Shown: one piece after another, positions 23,105-33,403 of the stretch
How positions within the stretch are numbered: the stretch's first letter is position 1
Layout: each line of letters begins with the position of its first letter
NCBI GenBank assembly: GCA_023362775.1
Contig: JALMGJ010000002.1
Coordinates: 74,997,414 to 75,061,413, forward strand
Length of the DNA: 64,000 bases
Direction: 5' to 3'
Origin: Charina bottae
Lineage: Eukaryota; Chordata; Lepidosauria; Squamata; Charinaidae
The notes under the pieces: generated by a model
Seen by the model: the letters and a program-made list of their open reading frames with translations, nothing else
The model's database searches: none
What the model was told of the DNA's origin: nothing
Program-made: the position numbers and the translations under genes

Positions 23105-24050
23105 TCTGGATGGGGAACAACAGGCTTCAGCTGAACCCTGGCAAGACTGAGTGGCTTTGGGTTTTGGGGCCTGCCATTTCCAGGACTATGCCATCTTTGG
23201 TGCTGGATGGGGTTGCACTGCCCCAAACAGACCCAGTGCGCAATCTGGGGGTCCTCCTGAACTCACGACTCCTGCTTAAAGAGCAGGTAGCACTTGTGGC
23301 TAGGAGGGCTTTTGCACAGCTTTGTGTTGTGCACCAGTTGCGCCCATTCCTGGATCGGGGGGGCTCTGCTCACACTCATTCATGCCCTAGTCACCTCCCA
23401 GTTGGATTACTGTAATGCACTCTACATGGGACTGCCCTTGAAGAGTATCCAGCAGTTTTAGCTGGTGCAAAATGCAGCAGCATGAGCAGTTATGTGCACT
23501 TCTAGAACAGCACATGTTACACCTCTGTTCCCTGAGCTGCATTGGTTGCCAGTCTGCTTCCGGGTCCAATTCAAGGTGCTGGTTTTGATCTTTAAAGCCC
23601 TTCATGGCATGGAGCCAAGTTATTTGAGGGACCGCCTCTCCCCGATTACTTCTGCCCATCCCATCAGATCTGGCAAGAAAGGCATGCTGCGGGTCCCATC
23701 TGTCAGGGAACTACACTTGGTGGGCCCGAGGAGGTAGGTCTTTTCTGCCATGGCGCCCGCCTTATGGAACATTCTCTCCCCTGAAGTGAGGTCATCTCCA
23801 TCCCTACTTATTTTCCAGAAGTCCCTCAAGACCTGGCTGTGTCATCAGGCTTGGGGGTCTCAGGGAACCGGTGAGATCTTGAGGTGGCTCCCTTGCTGAT
23901 CTAATCTCTTGTATGTTTTATGCTTTTTAAACTTTTCAATATGACTGTTTTGGACATGTTTATTGTTTTATATTTTGTGCTGTATGCCGCCCAGAGTCAC
24001 TTCTTGTGAGATGGGTGGCCATATAAATTTGACAAATAAATAAATAAATG
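23105..24050 (+). mobile_element. L2-clade LINE, 3' third
   Basis: Long L2 fragment. The frame 23110-23415 reads NRLQLNPGKTEWLWVLG and VRNLGVLLNSRLLLKEQVALVAR, the thumb region of the L2 RT. After frameshifts it continues with LDYCNALYMGLP-like, VLIFKALHGMEPSYLRDRLSP and VPSVRELHLVGPRR segments. It ends with WLCHQAWG, a UTR and the tail GTGAGATGGGTGGCCATATAAATTTG with TAAA repeats. Upstream parts are truncated. Confidence 0.88.
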
Positions 24051-24059
24051 TGGAATTGA

Positions 24060-24786
24060 TGAAATCCTCAGAAACAGAATTTTAAAGATAAGAGAGATAA
24101 GCTTAAAGAACAAAAGACAATGTATGAGTTGATATATGGGATGTTTTGGAAACAAGGACTATGTGCAAAAAATAGAAAAGTATGGGGAGGTTGGTATAAA
24201 CCAGATTTAATTGGATTTTTTTCCCTTTTCTTTTATATCTTGCTCTTAATTTTCTTTCTTAACTGCTTTTCAGTCTTTTCTGCAGTTTCCATAATGTTGC
24301 TTATCCCTTAAATGAATTGCATGATGAGTATGTATGCAAAGTCAAATAAATATCACACTTATTGGAGGAAAGGGAAGTCACCATACCACTATCCTTTTTT
24401 CTTTTCTTTTAAAAATTGCTTTGTGCTTTTGGTCTCCTACTGCTCTTTCTTTCTTAGTAAATAATAATCATCTGATCACACATTTTTTATTCTCATACTT
24501 CCATCTTCCTTTGTTGAAGGAATTTTTAGAGTGCCTGAGGATGGCTAACTACATTGGAACATTTATGAAGTGATTAAGCTGGTGGATAACTAATTTCTAA
24601 TCTGCACATTAGTCCACGAGACACAGATCAGGCCAGTTCAAATTAGAATCCACAAAAATCAAATGCCTGTACTGTCTCTAAACCATAGTTACTAAACATC
24701 TTCTGCAGGACTTTATTTGTCTATATGCAATGGGTTTATATAGCTGAGAATCTTTTTCAGACAGAAAAATATGCTAGTAGTCATGT
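24060..24786. other. Unassigned intronic sequence
   Basis: No gene or repeat family recognised. Confidence 0.4.
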
Positions 24787-25152
24787 GTTGTTGTTGTTCA
24801 GTCGTTTAGTCATGTCCGACTCTTCGTGACCTCATGGACCATAGCACACCAGGCCTTTCTGTCCTCCACTGTCTCCCGGAGTTTACTCAAATTCATGTTC
24901 GTTACATTGGTGATGCTATCTAACCATCTCATCCTCTGCCGTCCCCTTCTCCTTTTGCCTTCAGTCTTTCCCAGCATCAGGGTCTTTTCCAGTGAGTCCT
25001 CTCTTCGCATTAGGTGGCCAAAGTATTTGAGCTTCAGCTTCAGCATCTGTCCTTCCAATGAGCAGTCAGGGTTGATTTCCATTAGGATTGACTGATTTGA
25101 CCTCCTTGCAGTCCAAGGGACTCTCAAGAGTCTTCTCCAGCACCACAGCTCG
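24787..25152 (-). mobile_element. BovB (RTE) LINE 3' end
   Basis: Antisense 3' end of BovB. The frame 25160-24810 reads LWCWRRLLRVPWTARRSNQS through RRGRQRMRWLDSITNVTNMN to VTKSRT, followed by the conserved terminus and a GTTGTTGTT (sense AAC) tail. Near-identical to the ends at 9071 and 17446. No clear TSD. Confidence 0.9.
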
Positions 25153-26066
25153 TTAGACACAGTTAATTAGATGAAGGACAGTGTAGATAATCAGAACCAC
25201 CCTGTGCATTTATTTTTATCGGTTAAATACCTTCAGTAGATTGAAGAAAGTATAGGATTTGTTTGGCATTTATACATATTTAATGTTCATTTTCTATTAT
25301 GACTTTCATGTAGCTATTCCATCATTATCTACTTATGCTTTGCAGTAGAGTTTAAAGAAAGAAAGAGAATGCAAATCTCTTGCATTTACAAACATGTGAA
25401 ATGTTTGTAAATAACCACACCATGTAAACCTTTCTTTTAAACAGGATTTAACTTGTGATGAGGCTCAGCTATACATCTACTTTAAATACCAGGCTTTTAT
25501 ACTAGAGTGGAACATTCTCTTGGCAGGATGTAAAATATAATTTTATTCAGCTTGAAGTAACTTCAGAGAGTCCCCCACCTAGCAGGTTTAGAGAGAATAG
25601 CCTTCAAATCACAAAGTGAGGTTCTTGAAAGACTTAGGACTTGGGAGTCTTTTTTAGTAGTAACTAAGCACTGGCATTCAATCCAAATTGCTAAACAAAT
25701 GCTATAACATTTCTGACTGTTTTTCATTCTAAGAACATATTGGTAGTCAATAAATGCAAATGACTTTTACCGCATTACCATTCTTAGATACAATCCCATT
25801 GGAAGTTTTAAAGACCCTACTATCTGTAGTGTAACAATATTATGAAACCATAGCAATAAGGTGCTGGTGTTCCAAGTGCAAGGAACTCCTTCCACCTTGA
25901 CTTCCCAAATCCTCAAGCATTTGCTGGGAAACTGCAGTGAGCTGCAGAACATTCAGCAGCATATTGGAGGGGATAAACTCAGTTAATGTAAGCCACCAAA
26001 CAGACTTACAGACTTCAGTTTCAGTGCCCCATGTGAATTAACTTTTACATGCAACCCAGCCATGCA
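25153..26066. other. Unassigned intronic sequence
   Basis: No feature recognised other than AT-rich intronic sequence. Confidence 0.4.
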
Positions 26067-26069
26067 GAT

Positions 26070-26116
<47 letters not shown>

Positions 26117-26420
26117 TTGTGCTATTTATACCCCGCCTATCCCCTCCCTAGTGGAGGACTCTAGGCGGCTTACAATCATATATATACAATTCAATTATAC
26201 ATCAATTCCAAATATATACAATTCACCACTCGTGAAAGGAGAGGGGTAAGGGAACTGACTCTATTAGGCTCTGGACTACAATTCCCAGGATGCCTTGAGC
26301 CGGCTGCTGACGTCCTGTAGCTGTCACATCCGGGTCCGTCGTCACCACTGCTGTTTGATCTTCCTCCGATCCTTTGATCCTCTCCTGTGGAGCTGACTTC
26401 CTGACAGGACGCCAGCAAAT
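26067..26420 (-). mobile_element. Composite repeat with GC-rich body and L2-like tail, antisense copy
   Basis: On the minus strand, a GC-rich body (with a TGACGTC-like site near 26310 and a CATCCTGGGAATTGTAGTCCAGAG block) leads to a tail hairpin (CCGCCTAGAGTCCTCC / GGAGGGGATAGGCGG) and a TAAA run. The same body-plus-tail combination occurs in sense at 30165-30690. The tail suggests mobilisation by an L2-type LINE. Confidence 0.55.
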
Positions 26421-26424
26421 TAGC

Positions 26425-26603
26425 CCACTTTAAGGTGGTACCCATTTATCTACTTGCAAGGCTTTCAAACTGCTGGGTTGACAGGAGCTAGGATTTAAGG
26501 ACGAGAGCTCACCTCATCCCGCAGTGTTCGAACTGCTGACCTTTTGATCGGCAGCCTACAGCTCAGCTTGTTGTTTTAACTAGCTGAGCCACCGTGTCCC
26601 AGT
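26425..26603 (-). mobile_element. Sauria-type tRNA SINE, head region
   Basis: Antisense of a tRNA-derived SINE. The right end GAGCCACCGTGTCCC is the complement of the conserved GGGACACGGTGGCTC start. TTCGAACTGC (26527-26536) is the B-box region. Part of the body (GGTGGTACCCATTTATCTACTTGC) follows, and the 3' part is missing. It abuts the composite repeat on its left. Confidence 0.7.
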
Positions 26604-26609
26604 TGCACT

Positions 26610-26762
26610 TTGCTATGGAAGACTGTGTTTTTTATGATTGGGAGGTGTCATTAGCTGGGGCACCATGGGCTACTGATTTTAATTGTTGGGTTTTAATCTT
26701 TGTACACCACCCAGAGTCACTGTTGTGAGATGGATGGCCACAGAAATTAAATAAATAAATGA
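26610..26762 (+). mobile_element. L2-clade LINE tail
   Basis: The last ~150 bp of an L2: CACCATGGGCTACTGATTTTAATTG, then GTACACCACCCAGAGTCACTGTTGTGAGATGGATGGCC and a short AAAT repeat. Confidence 0.65.
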
Positions 26763-27220
26763 TAATGACCTCCTTCATTAGCTTCTTTCAGGAAAGTTTG
26801 TCTCTCTTACTGCTCACCCCTTGGATAGACAAATCCTTGAGAAATTTCCAAGAAACCAGACATCCTAAAATCCTATCTGAAAACTGCTCCCATAAAATTT
26901 TCGATCATTACCTTGAATAGACATTTTGTTGATTCATATGATAGAATGGGATACCCAGCAGAACCAAACAGGGAGCTTTATATACTTGGTGATTCCAGGG
27001 GCTTGCTGAAATTTTATTTTGCAAGCAATAAAAATAGAACTTCCACCTCTGCAAGTTATTTTGCAGATGCTCTGCAGGATTAAAACCTTATTATGTGAGA
27101 AGGACGTTAAAAACAGTATAAATACCTTGATAGTGACATAAGGAAATGAGTAGCCCTAGAGGGAGTACCAAAGCACATAGGAATACTCTTAAACCCAGAA
27201 CCTAAAATCTGTCCTTGTAA
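26763..27220. other. Unassigned intronic sequence
   Basis: No recognised gene or repeat between the L2 tail and the second RTE lineage. Confidence 0.4.
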
Positions 27221-27224
27221 GATC

Positions 27225-28540
27225 GAATTGAATTATCCATTCAGTCGTATCCAACCCTTGGAGATTCCATAAGCCAGTTCTCTCCATGATTTCCGATCTT
27301 GTACAGCTTCTTTCAGTTGCCTTAAACTTTGGCCTGTGTCTGCTTTGATTACATCCAACCAGCGCGTTCTTTGGCATCCTTGTCGTCTTTTGCCACTGAC
27401 CATTCCAAGCATGTCTTTCTCCAACGATGTTGATCTCATGACATGATCGAAGTAACTAAGTCTAAATTTTGTTATTTTTCCTTCTAGTGACATGTCTGGT
27501 TTTATGCACTTCAACACTTCTTTATTTGTTATCTTTGCAGTCCAAGGGATTCGCAAGAGCCTCCTCCAACACCATAGTTTAAAAGAATCAATTTTCCTTC
27601 TATCCAACTTTTTCATCGTCCAACTTTCACAGCCATAAGTAGTTATGGGGAACACGATAGTGCGGACTAGTCTACACTTAGTCGTCAAACTGACATCCTT
27701 GCTTTTCCAAATTTGATTCATACTTGTACGACCCAGCATGATTTGGCGTTTAATTTCTTGGCTACATTCGTCATTTTGATTGACCACTGATCCTAAAAAG
27801 GTGAATTCTTCCACGCATTCCACCTCATCTCCATCAATTACTATTTTGATGTTTCCATTCTTTGCAGTTGTCATGAGTTTGGTCTTTTTGATATTCAGAA
27901 AGAGGGCAAACTTCTCGCTTTCTTCTTTGAGTCTCATGATTAGGTGCTTTAGGCCTTCCTGGGTTTCTGAGATGAGGGTTGTATCATCCGTGTATCTAAG
28001 GTTATTGATGTTTCTTCCGCCAATTTTTACCCCAATTTCTGATTCGTCTAGCTCCAGTTTCCTGATGATCACTTCAGTGTACAAGTTGAATAAGAAAGGT
28101 GACAGAATGCAACCTTGTCGCACACCTTTCTTGATCTTGAACTAATCAGTGTCACCATATTGAGCTCATACAGTGGCTTCCTGATTTACATACAGTGATT
28201 TCATCAACTTCACTAAATGTAGTGGCACCCCAAGGTCTGCTAGGGCTCTCCATAGATTGTCATCGTCAACTCAATCAAAAGCTTTCCTGTAGTCAATGAA
28301 GCACATATACATATTCTTTTGATATTTGCGACATTTTTCCATTATCCATCGAATGTTTGCAATGTGATCACGGGTGCCACGGCCCCGTCGGAAACCAGCT
28401 TGGACATCTGGCAGTTCCCTTTTGATGATTGGAGCCAGGCGTTGTATGATTTTCAGTAGAATCTTGCTAGCGTGAGATATGAGAGCAACAGTGCGGTAGT
28501 TAGAACACTCCTTTGAATCCCCCTTTTTTGGCAATGGACC
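27225..28540 (-). pseudogene. Second RTE lineage: reverse transcriptase pseudogene
   Basis: Antisense LINE RT, related to BovB but a separate lineage. One frame (28534-28271) covers PKKGDSKECSNYRTVALISHA, VQAGFRRGRGTRDHIANIRW and CFIDYRKAFD. After a short broken stretch, a second frame (28123-27233) holds MRQGCILSPFLFNLYTEVII, the catalytic block as LRYTDDTTLISET (ADD changed to TDD), a YGCESWTMKKLDRRKIDSF segment and a KGWIRLNG end. A premature in-frame stop occurs around 28272 and a deletion lies between the two frames. The 3' end is at about 27225. Confidence 0.88.
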
Positions 28541-29528
28541 TTATAAGATATGTTACTTTAACACTGTAACTCTTTGGAGTAACCCGATGACTTCAATCTA
28601 GTGTCAAGTCTCTGCCGTTTATTGTACTATAGCAATTAGATTATTAAGCTGAATGTTGTAGGATATGTTCATGTCAAAAGGCCAAACTAGACTTGACAAC
28701 AAATATCTGATTGCAACCTGTCTTTGTTTTTGTTTTAAATAAGAGTTTCAGCATTCATATAGAGTGGATAGTGATTATAGTGTGTTGAGAAGGAACTGAA
28801 GTTTTCCTTGTGTACCACATTCCTGATGAAAAACATCTTTTGAAATTACTATTTGTTTTCCACTTGCAATATGATCTTGATCAGAATTTTCCCCACACTA
28901 TATTTTTTAAAGTTCAGAAAGATCAGAACTGTAATCATGCATTTCTCATTGTATCTTAGTTGGCTCTGACTTTCATATTTAATGTAACCTTTGGCGTAAT
29001 AATCATGAATTAGTAAGGAAAGTGTACAGTTACTGGACAAATTATACTTGAAGCAATTCACTATCATCTATCAAAAGTTAGTGTATACTGAAAAGAGCCA
29101 AATAAGGGGGGGGGGGAAATCAATGCATGACTTTTAGCTCATATTAAAAGAAAAATGGGTACCATGTCTGTGACTGCTCATTTTGACTTGAACATTTCTT
29201 CAGTAACTTAAAAGAGTTGTGATCTAATTGATCATAGTCCAGTTAAGTGTAAAAATATCCAGCCACAAATGCTTCTGATGTTTCCTGCCCTTCACAGCTA
29301 AAGGAACAATACTTTACATATTATTGAAGATCGTCCAATATTTATTTTATTTTGAAAGTGTTTCCAATGGAAATTATGGCAATGAAAGAAAAAGTATTTC
29401 AGTGCCTGTTCTTACTGGCCAGATGTGATCCTGAAGGGTCTTATTCATGTAACTAGAAATTGGAGAAATTGGATATTTGGGAATGGAAATTGGTGGGCTT
29501 CCAAGCAATATGGCATCTAAAGTGCTAA
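28541..29528. other. Unassigned intronic sequence
   Basis: No gene or known repeat. A poly-G run (29107-29116) is the only marked feature. Confidence 0.4.
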
Positions 29529-29757
29529 ATCCTTTAATAAATAAACTCTGATTCAGACTGGAATGTCTTGGTTGGATCTAAGAGGCGATATTAAGAAACA
29601 CTGACTGGTCTTAAAGATAATTATCTATGCATTCCAATATTGCTTCTGCCATCAGCAGGGTCTGAGCTGTCTATGAAATAAATTTTATTTTCAGTACAAT
29701 TATATAATATTTAGATTAGCCTCATTCCCTGGGATTGTATTTAAAATCTATCCATTA

Positions 29758-29810
<53 letters not shown>

Positions 29811-29945
29811 GATGGAAATATTTATTGATACTTCCATAAATCCTGCTTTCAATGAAGTCTATGTACTGTAAGTATTTCAGATCATGTATCTGAGTATCCC
29901 CCTTCATGGATCACTGCCTTGTCGTGGCGAAGGGGCTTGCATAAC
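29529..29945 (+). repeat. Direct duplication, upstream copy (unique DNA plus BovB 5' start)
   Basis: 417 bp that recur at 31397-31801 with only a handful of changes, mostly in the TG microsatellite (29761-29809). The block is unique intronic sequence followed, from about 29898, by ~48 bp of the BovB 5' end (CTTCATGGATCACTGCC, GGCGAAGGGGCTTGCATAAC). At 29945 the BovB stops abruptly and unrelated sequence follows. Confidence 0.93.
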
Positions 29946-30164
29946 AAATCAGAACAATTAGGTCCAAGCCCACAATTATTTTATAATATAATGTATGATA
30001 TAGGATTCTATTTAAATAATGGCAAATCACATTTATTAAAACCGTTGGACATCCTTATCCCTCTTTCCCCTGCTTTTTCTTCATTTCTTTCTCCCCAGAT
30101 GAAAAGGAGTCAGTTAGATGAGAACCTATGGCTTTTTTTGTTTATCCATATAGACTACTAAGAA

Positions 30165-30690
30165 TGTATTTGTAAATGTCATGCCAGATGGGACTTCCGG
30201 GGAAGACATGGCGAACTGAATATGGCTCCATGAAAAGCAAAGCCGATGAATGTGGCAGAATGAAGAGCCAATGAGTAGACTGGCTCTTCGATAATTCCTC
30301 TCCAGACAAGGAGAGGACTTGAGACTGCCCACAAGTGCTCCAGACAGCTGCTCCTTGCAAGGAGACCACAAAACAGCAATCTCTGATGGGTTTAGAGCTC
30401 TGGGAGATGAGGGAATAGCCATCTTGCTCAAACCGTGGTTGGTGCCTTTGAAATGATACTAACTTCCTCGACGTCAGCAGCTGGCGCGGAGCGAGGCATT
30501 CTGGGACTTGCAGTCCAATGCCTTCAGCGGAAGAGCCGGTTCCCTCCCTCTCTCCTTGTCGCGCGGGTATAATATATGATGTATAATTTGATGTATAAAT
30601 TAATGTATACGGATGTTGTAAGCCGCCTAGAGCCCTCCATTAGGGAGGGGATAGGCGGGGTATAAATAAGATTAAATAATAAAAAAAAAA
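30165..30690 (+). mobile_element. Composite repeat with GC-rich body and L2-like tail, sense copy
   Basis: Body with GACTTCCGGGGAAGACATGG, a GACGTCAGCAGCTGGC block and CATTCTGGGACTTGCAGTCC. The tail hairpin (GCCGCCTAGAGCCCTCC / GGAGGGGATAGGCGGGG) follows, then an A-rich end (30680-30690). Same architecture as 26067-26420 on the other strand. No ORF longer than about 100 codons, and those present lack domains. It lies within the 1.45-kb spacer between the two duplicated blocks. Confidence 0.55.
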
Positions 30691-31396
30691 AGTTCGCATA
30701 CTTCCTTTTCTAATCACTTTTGGAAATTGCTTGTTAACCACATTTCAGCTATTAGGAAACTTTGGATCAACAAGTTCAAAAGCACCCAGGTGAGTTTCCT
30801 TCAATCCTTAGCAAAAGAAGTTTAAGAACTTAAAAAAAAATTTTTTTTTAATAAATAGCAAAAGGGTGATTAAAACTTTGATTTTAGAAAGTGACAAATG
30901 GACTAAGGGTCCAGGTAAATTTGAACTAAGATTTTGGATTTAATTATAAAGAGTCCTTTCAATGGGAAAATGTTTTTTTTAACATAATAAGGTTTTTAAA
31001 ATTGGACACTAGAGGGAACTAGAGGGAACTAAAGTTTACAATTAAAGGAGAACACTTAAACTTGATTTACAATTACAGAATGAACCAAAATATTTTAACA
31101 CTGGACATATTGAAGGATATTTTTGAACAATGGACCCAGAAGTTAATTTTAAAATTGTCTGCCTGTGTCTAAAAAATGTTACGGAACAGGGATACCTGAC
31201 AAGAGTGAGAATGAGTTGAAAGTGGATTTCTACAAGAATGACATGGAAAAGATGTTACACTGGGCATACAATGATATCTTAATAATTAAATATACAAACA
31301 ACAAACCAAGAGAGTGTCCTGGATAATTTTTCTATATTGGATTTACAAAAGAGGCTTGCTAAAGTTTTGAAGAGTTTTGTGAGAAGGGACAAAGAC
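30691..31396. other. Unassigned spacer sequence between the duplicated blocks
   Basis: AT-rich sequence with an A9T9-like palindrome at 30831-30851 and a small duplicated GAACTAGAGG unit at 31010-31030. Nothing else recognised. Confidence 0.45.
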
Positions 31397-31625
31397 ATCC
31401 TTTAATAAATAAACTCTGATTCAGACTGGAATGTCTTGGTTGGATCTAAGAGGCGATATTAAGAAACACTGACTGGTCTTAAAGATAATTATCTATGCAT
31501 TCCAATCTTGCTTCTGCCATCAGCAGGGTCTGAGCTGTCTATAAAATAAATTTTATTTTCAGTACAATTATATAATATTTAGATTAGCCTCATTCCCTGG
31601 GATTGTATTTAAAATCTATCCATTA

Positions 31626-31671
<46 letters not shown>

Positions 31672-31801
31672 AAATATTTATTGATACTTCCATAAATCCT
31701 GCTTTCAATGAAGTCTATGTACTGTAAGTATTTCAGATCATGTATCTGAGTATCCCCCTTCATGGATCACTGCCTTGTCGTGGCGAAGGGGCTTGCATAA
31801 C
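31397..31801 (+). repeat. Direct duplication, downstream copy
   Basis: 405-bp counterpart of 29529-29945. Here the BovB 5' start runs on uninterrupted into the large BovB element. The TG tract is shorter (31628-31667). Flanking sequences on the left differ from those of the other copy. Confidence 0.93.
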
Positions 31802-31854
31802 TCAATGAAGTCAGGTCAAGAAGAACAGGTCATGACAGAGAGTTCTGACAAAAC

Positions 31855-33381
31855 GTGGTCCAAAACTGGAGGAGGGAATGGCAAACCACTCCAGTATCCT
31901 TGCCAAGAAAACCCATGGACAGTAACAAAAGGCTAAAAGATATGACGCCGGAAGATGAGCCCCTCAGGTCGGAAGGTGTCCAAAATGCTACTGGAGAAGA
32001 GCAGAGGGCAATTCCGAGTAGCTCCAGAAAGAGTGAAACGGCTGGGCCAAAGCCGAAAGAACGCTCAGTTGTGGATGTGTCTGGAAGTGGAAGGAAAGTC
32101 CGATGCTGTAAAGAACAATATTGTATAGGAACCTGGAATGTAAGATCTATGAATCAAGGTAAGCTGGATGTGGTCAAACATGAGATGACAAGATTGAACA
32201 TCGACATCTTGGGAATCAGTGAACTAAAATGGACAGGAATGGGCGAATTTAATTCAGGAGACCATTATATATACTACTGTGGGCAAGAATCCCTTAGAAG
32301 AAATGGAGTAGCTCTCATAGTCAATAAAAGAGTGGGAAAGGCAGTACTGGGGTACAACCTCAAAAACGACAGAATGATCTCAGTTCGAATCCAAGGCAAA
32401 CCATTCAACATCACAGTGATCCAAGTCTATGCCCCAACCACTGATGCTGAAGAAGCTGAAGTCGACCGGTTCTATGAAGACCTACAACACCTTCTAGAAT
32501 TAACACCAAAAAAAGATGTCCTTTTCATCATAGGGGACTGGAATGCTAAAGTAGGAAGTCAAAAAATAACTGGACTAACAGGCAAGTTCGGCCTTGGAGT
32601 ACCAAATGAAGCAGGGCAAAGGCTAATAGAGTTTTGTCAAGAGAACAGGCTGGTCATAGCAAACACTCTTTTCCAACAACACAAGAGACGACTCTACACA
32701 TGGACATCACCAGATGGTCAATACCGAAATCAGATTGATTATATACTTTGCAGCCAAAGATGGAGAAGCTCTATACAATCAGCAAAAACAAGACCTGGAG
32801 CTGACTGTGGCTCAGATCATGAGCTTCTTATCGCAAAATTTAGGCTTAAATTGAAGAATGTAGAGAAAACCACTAGACCAATCAGGTATGACCTAAATCA
32901 TATCCCTTATGAATATACAGTGGAGGTGAGGAATAGATTTAAAGGATTAGATCTGGTAGACAGAGTGCCTGAAGAACTATGGATGGAGGTTCGTAACATT
33001 GTACAGGAGGCAGCAACTAAAACCATCCCAAAGAAAAAGAAATGCAAGAAAGCAAAGTGGCTGACTGATGAGGCTTTACAAATAGCTGAGGAAAGAAGGG
33101 AAGCAAAAGGCAAAGGAGAAAGGGAAAGATATAAACAACTGAATGCAGAATTCCAGAGAATAGCAAGGAGAGATAAGAAGGCCTTCTTAAATGAACAATG
33201 CAAAGAAATCGAGGACAACAATAGAATGGGGAAGACTAGAGATCTCTTCAAGAAAATCGGAGATATCAAGGGAACGTTTTGTGCAAAGATGGGCATGATA
33301 AAGGACAAAAAAGGCAGGGACCTAACAGAAGCAGAAGAGGTGGCAAGAATACACAGAAGAACTATACAAGAAAGATCTTAA
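31855..33381 (+). pseudogene. BovB endonuclease half of the ORF
   Basis: 508-codon open frame from the BovB N-terminal region through the apurinic-type endonuclease, which nicks the target site before reverse transcription. Visible motifs are GTWNVRSMNQGKLD (~residue 92), the metal-binding ISELKWTGMGEF (~120), VYAPTTDAEEAEVDRF (~192), IIGDWNAKVG (~224), NQIDYILCSQRW (~292) and SDHELLIAKFRLK (~319). All catalytic residues I can identify are intact. A Lys-rich linker (PKKKKCKKAKWL, ~393) follows. Near 33342 a short deletion shifts the frame: codons for KRWQEYTEEL are still readable but one frame over. The protein ends at 33381 with 12 unrelated residues. Confidence 0.93.
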
Positions 33382-33403
33382 TAGCCCTGATAAATACGAT
33401 GGT

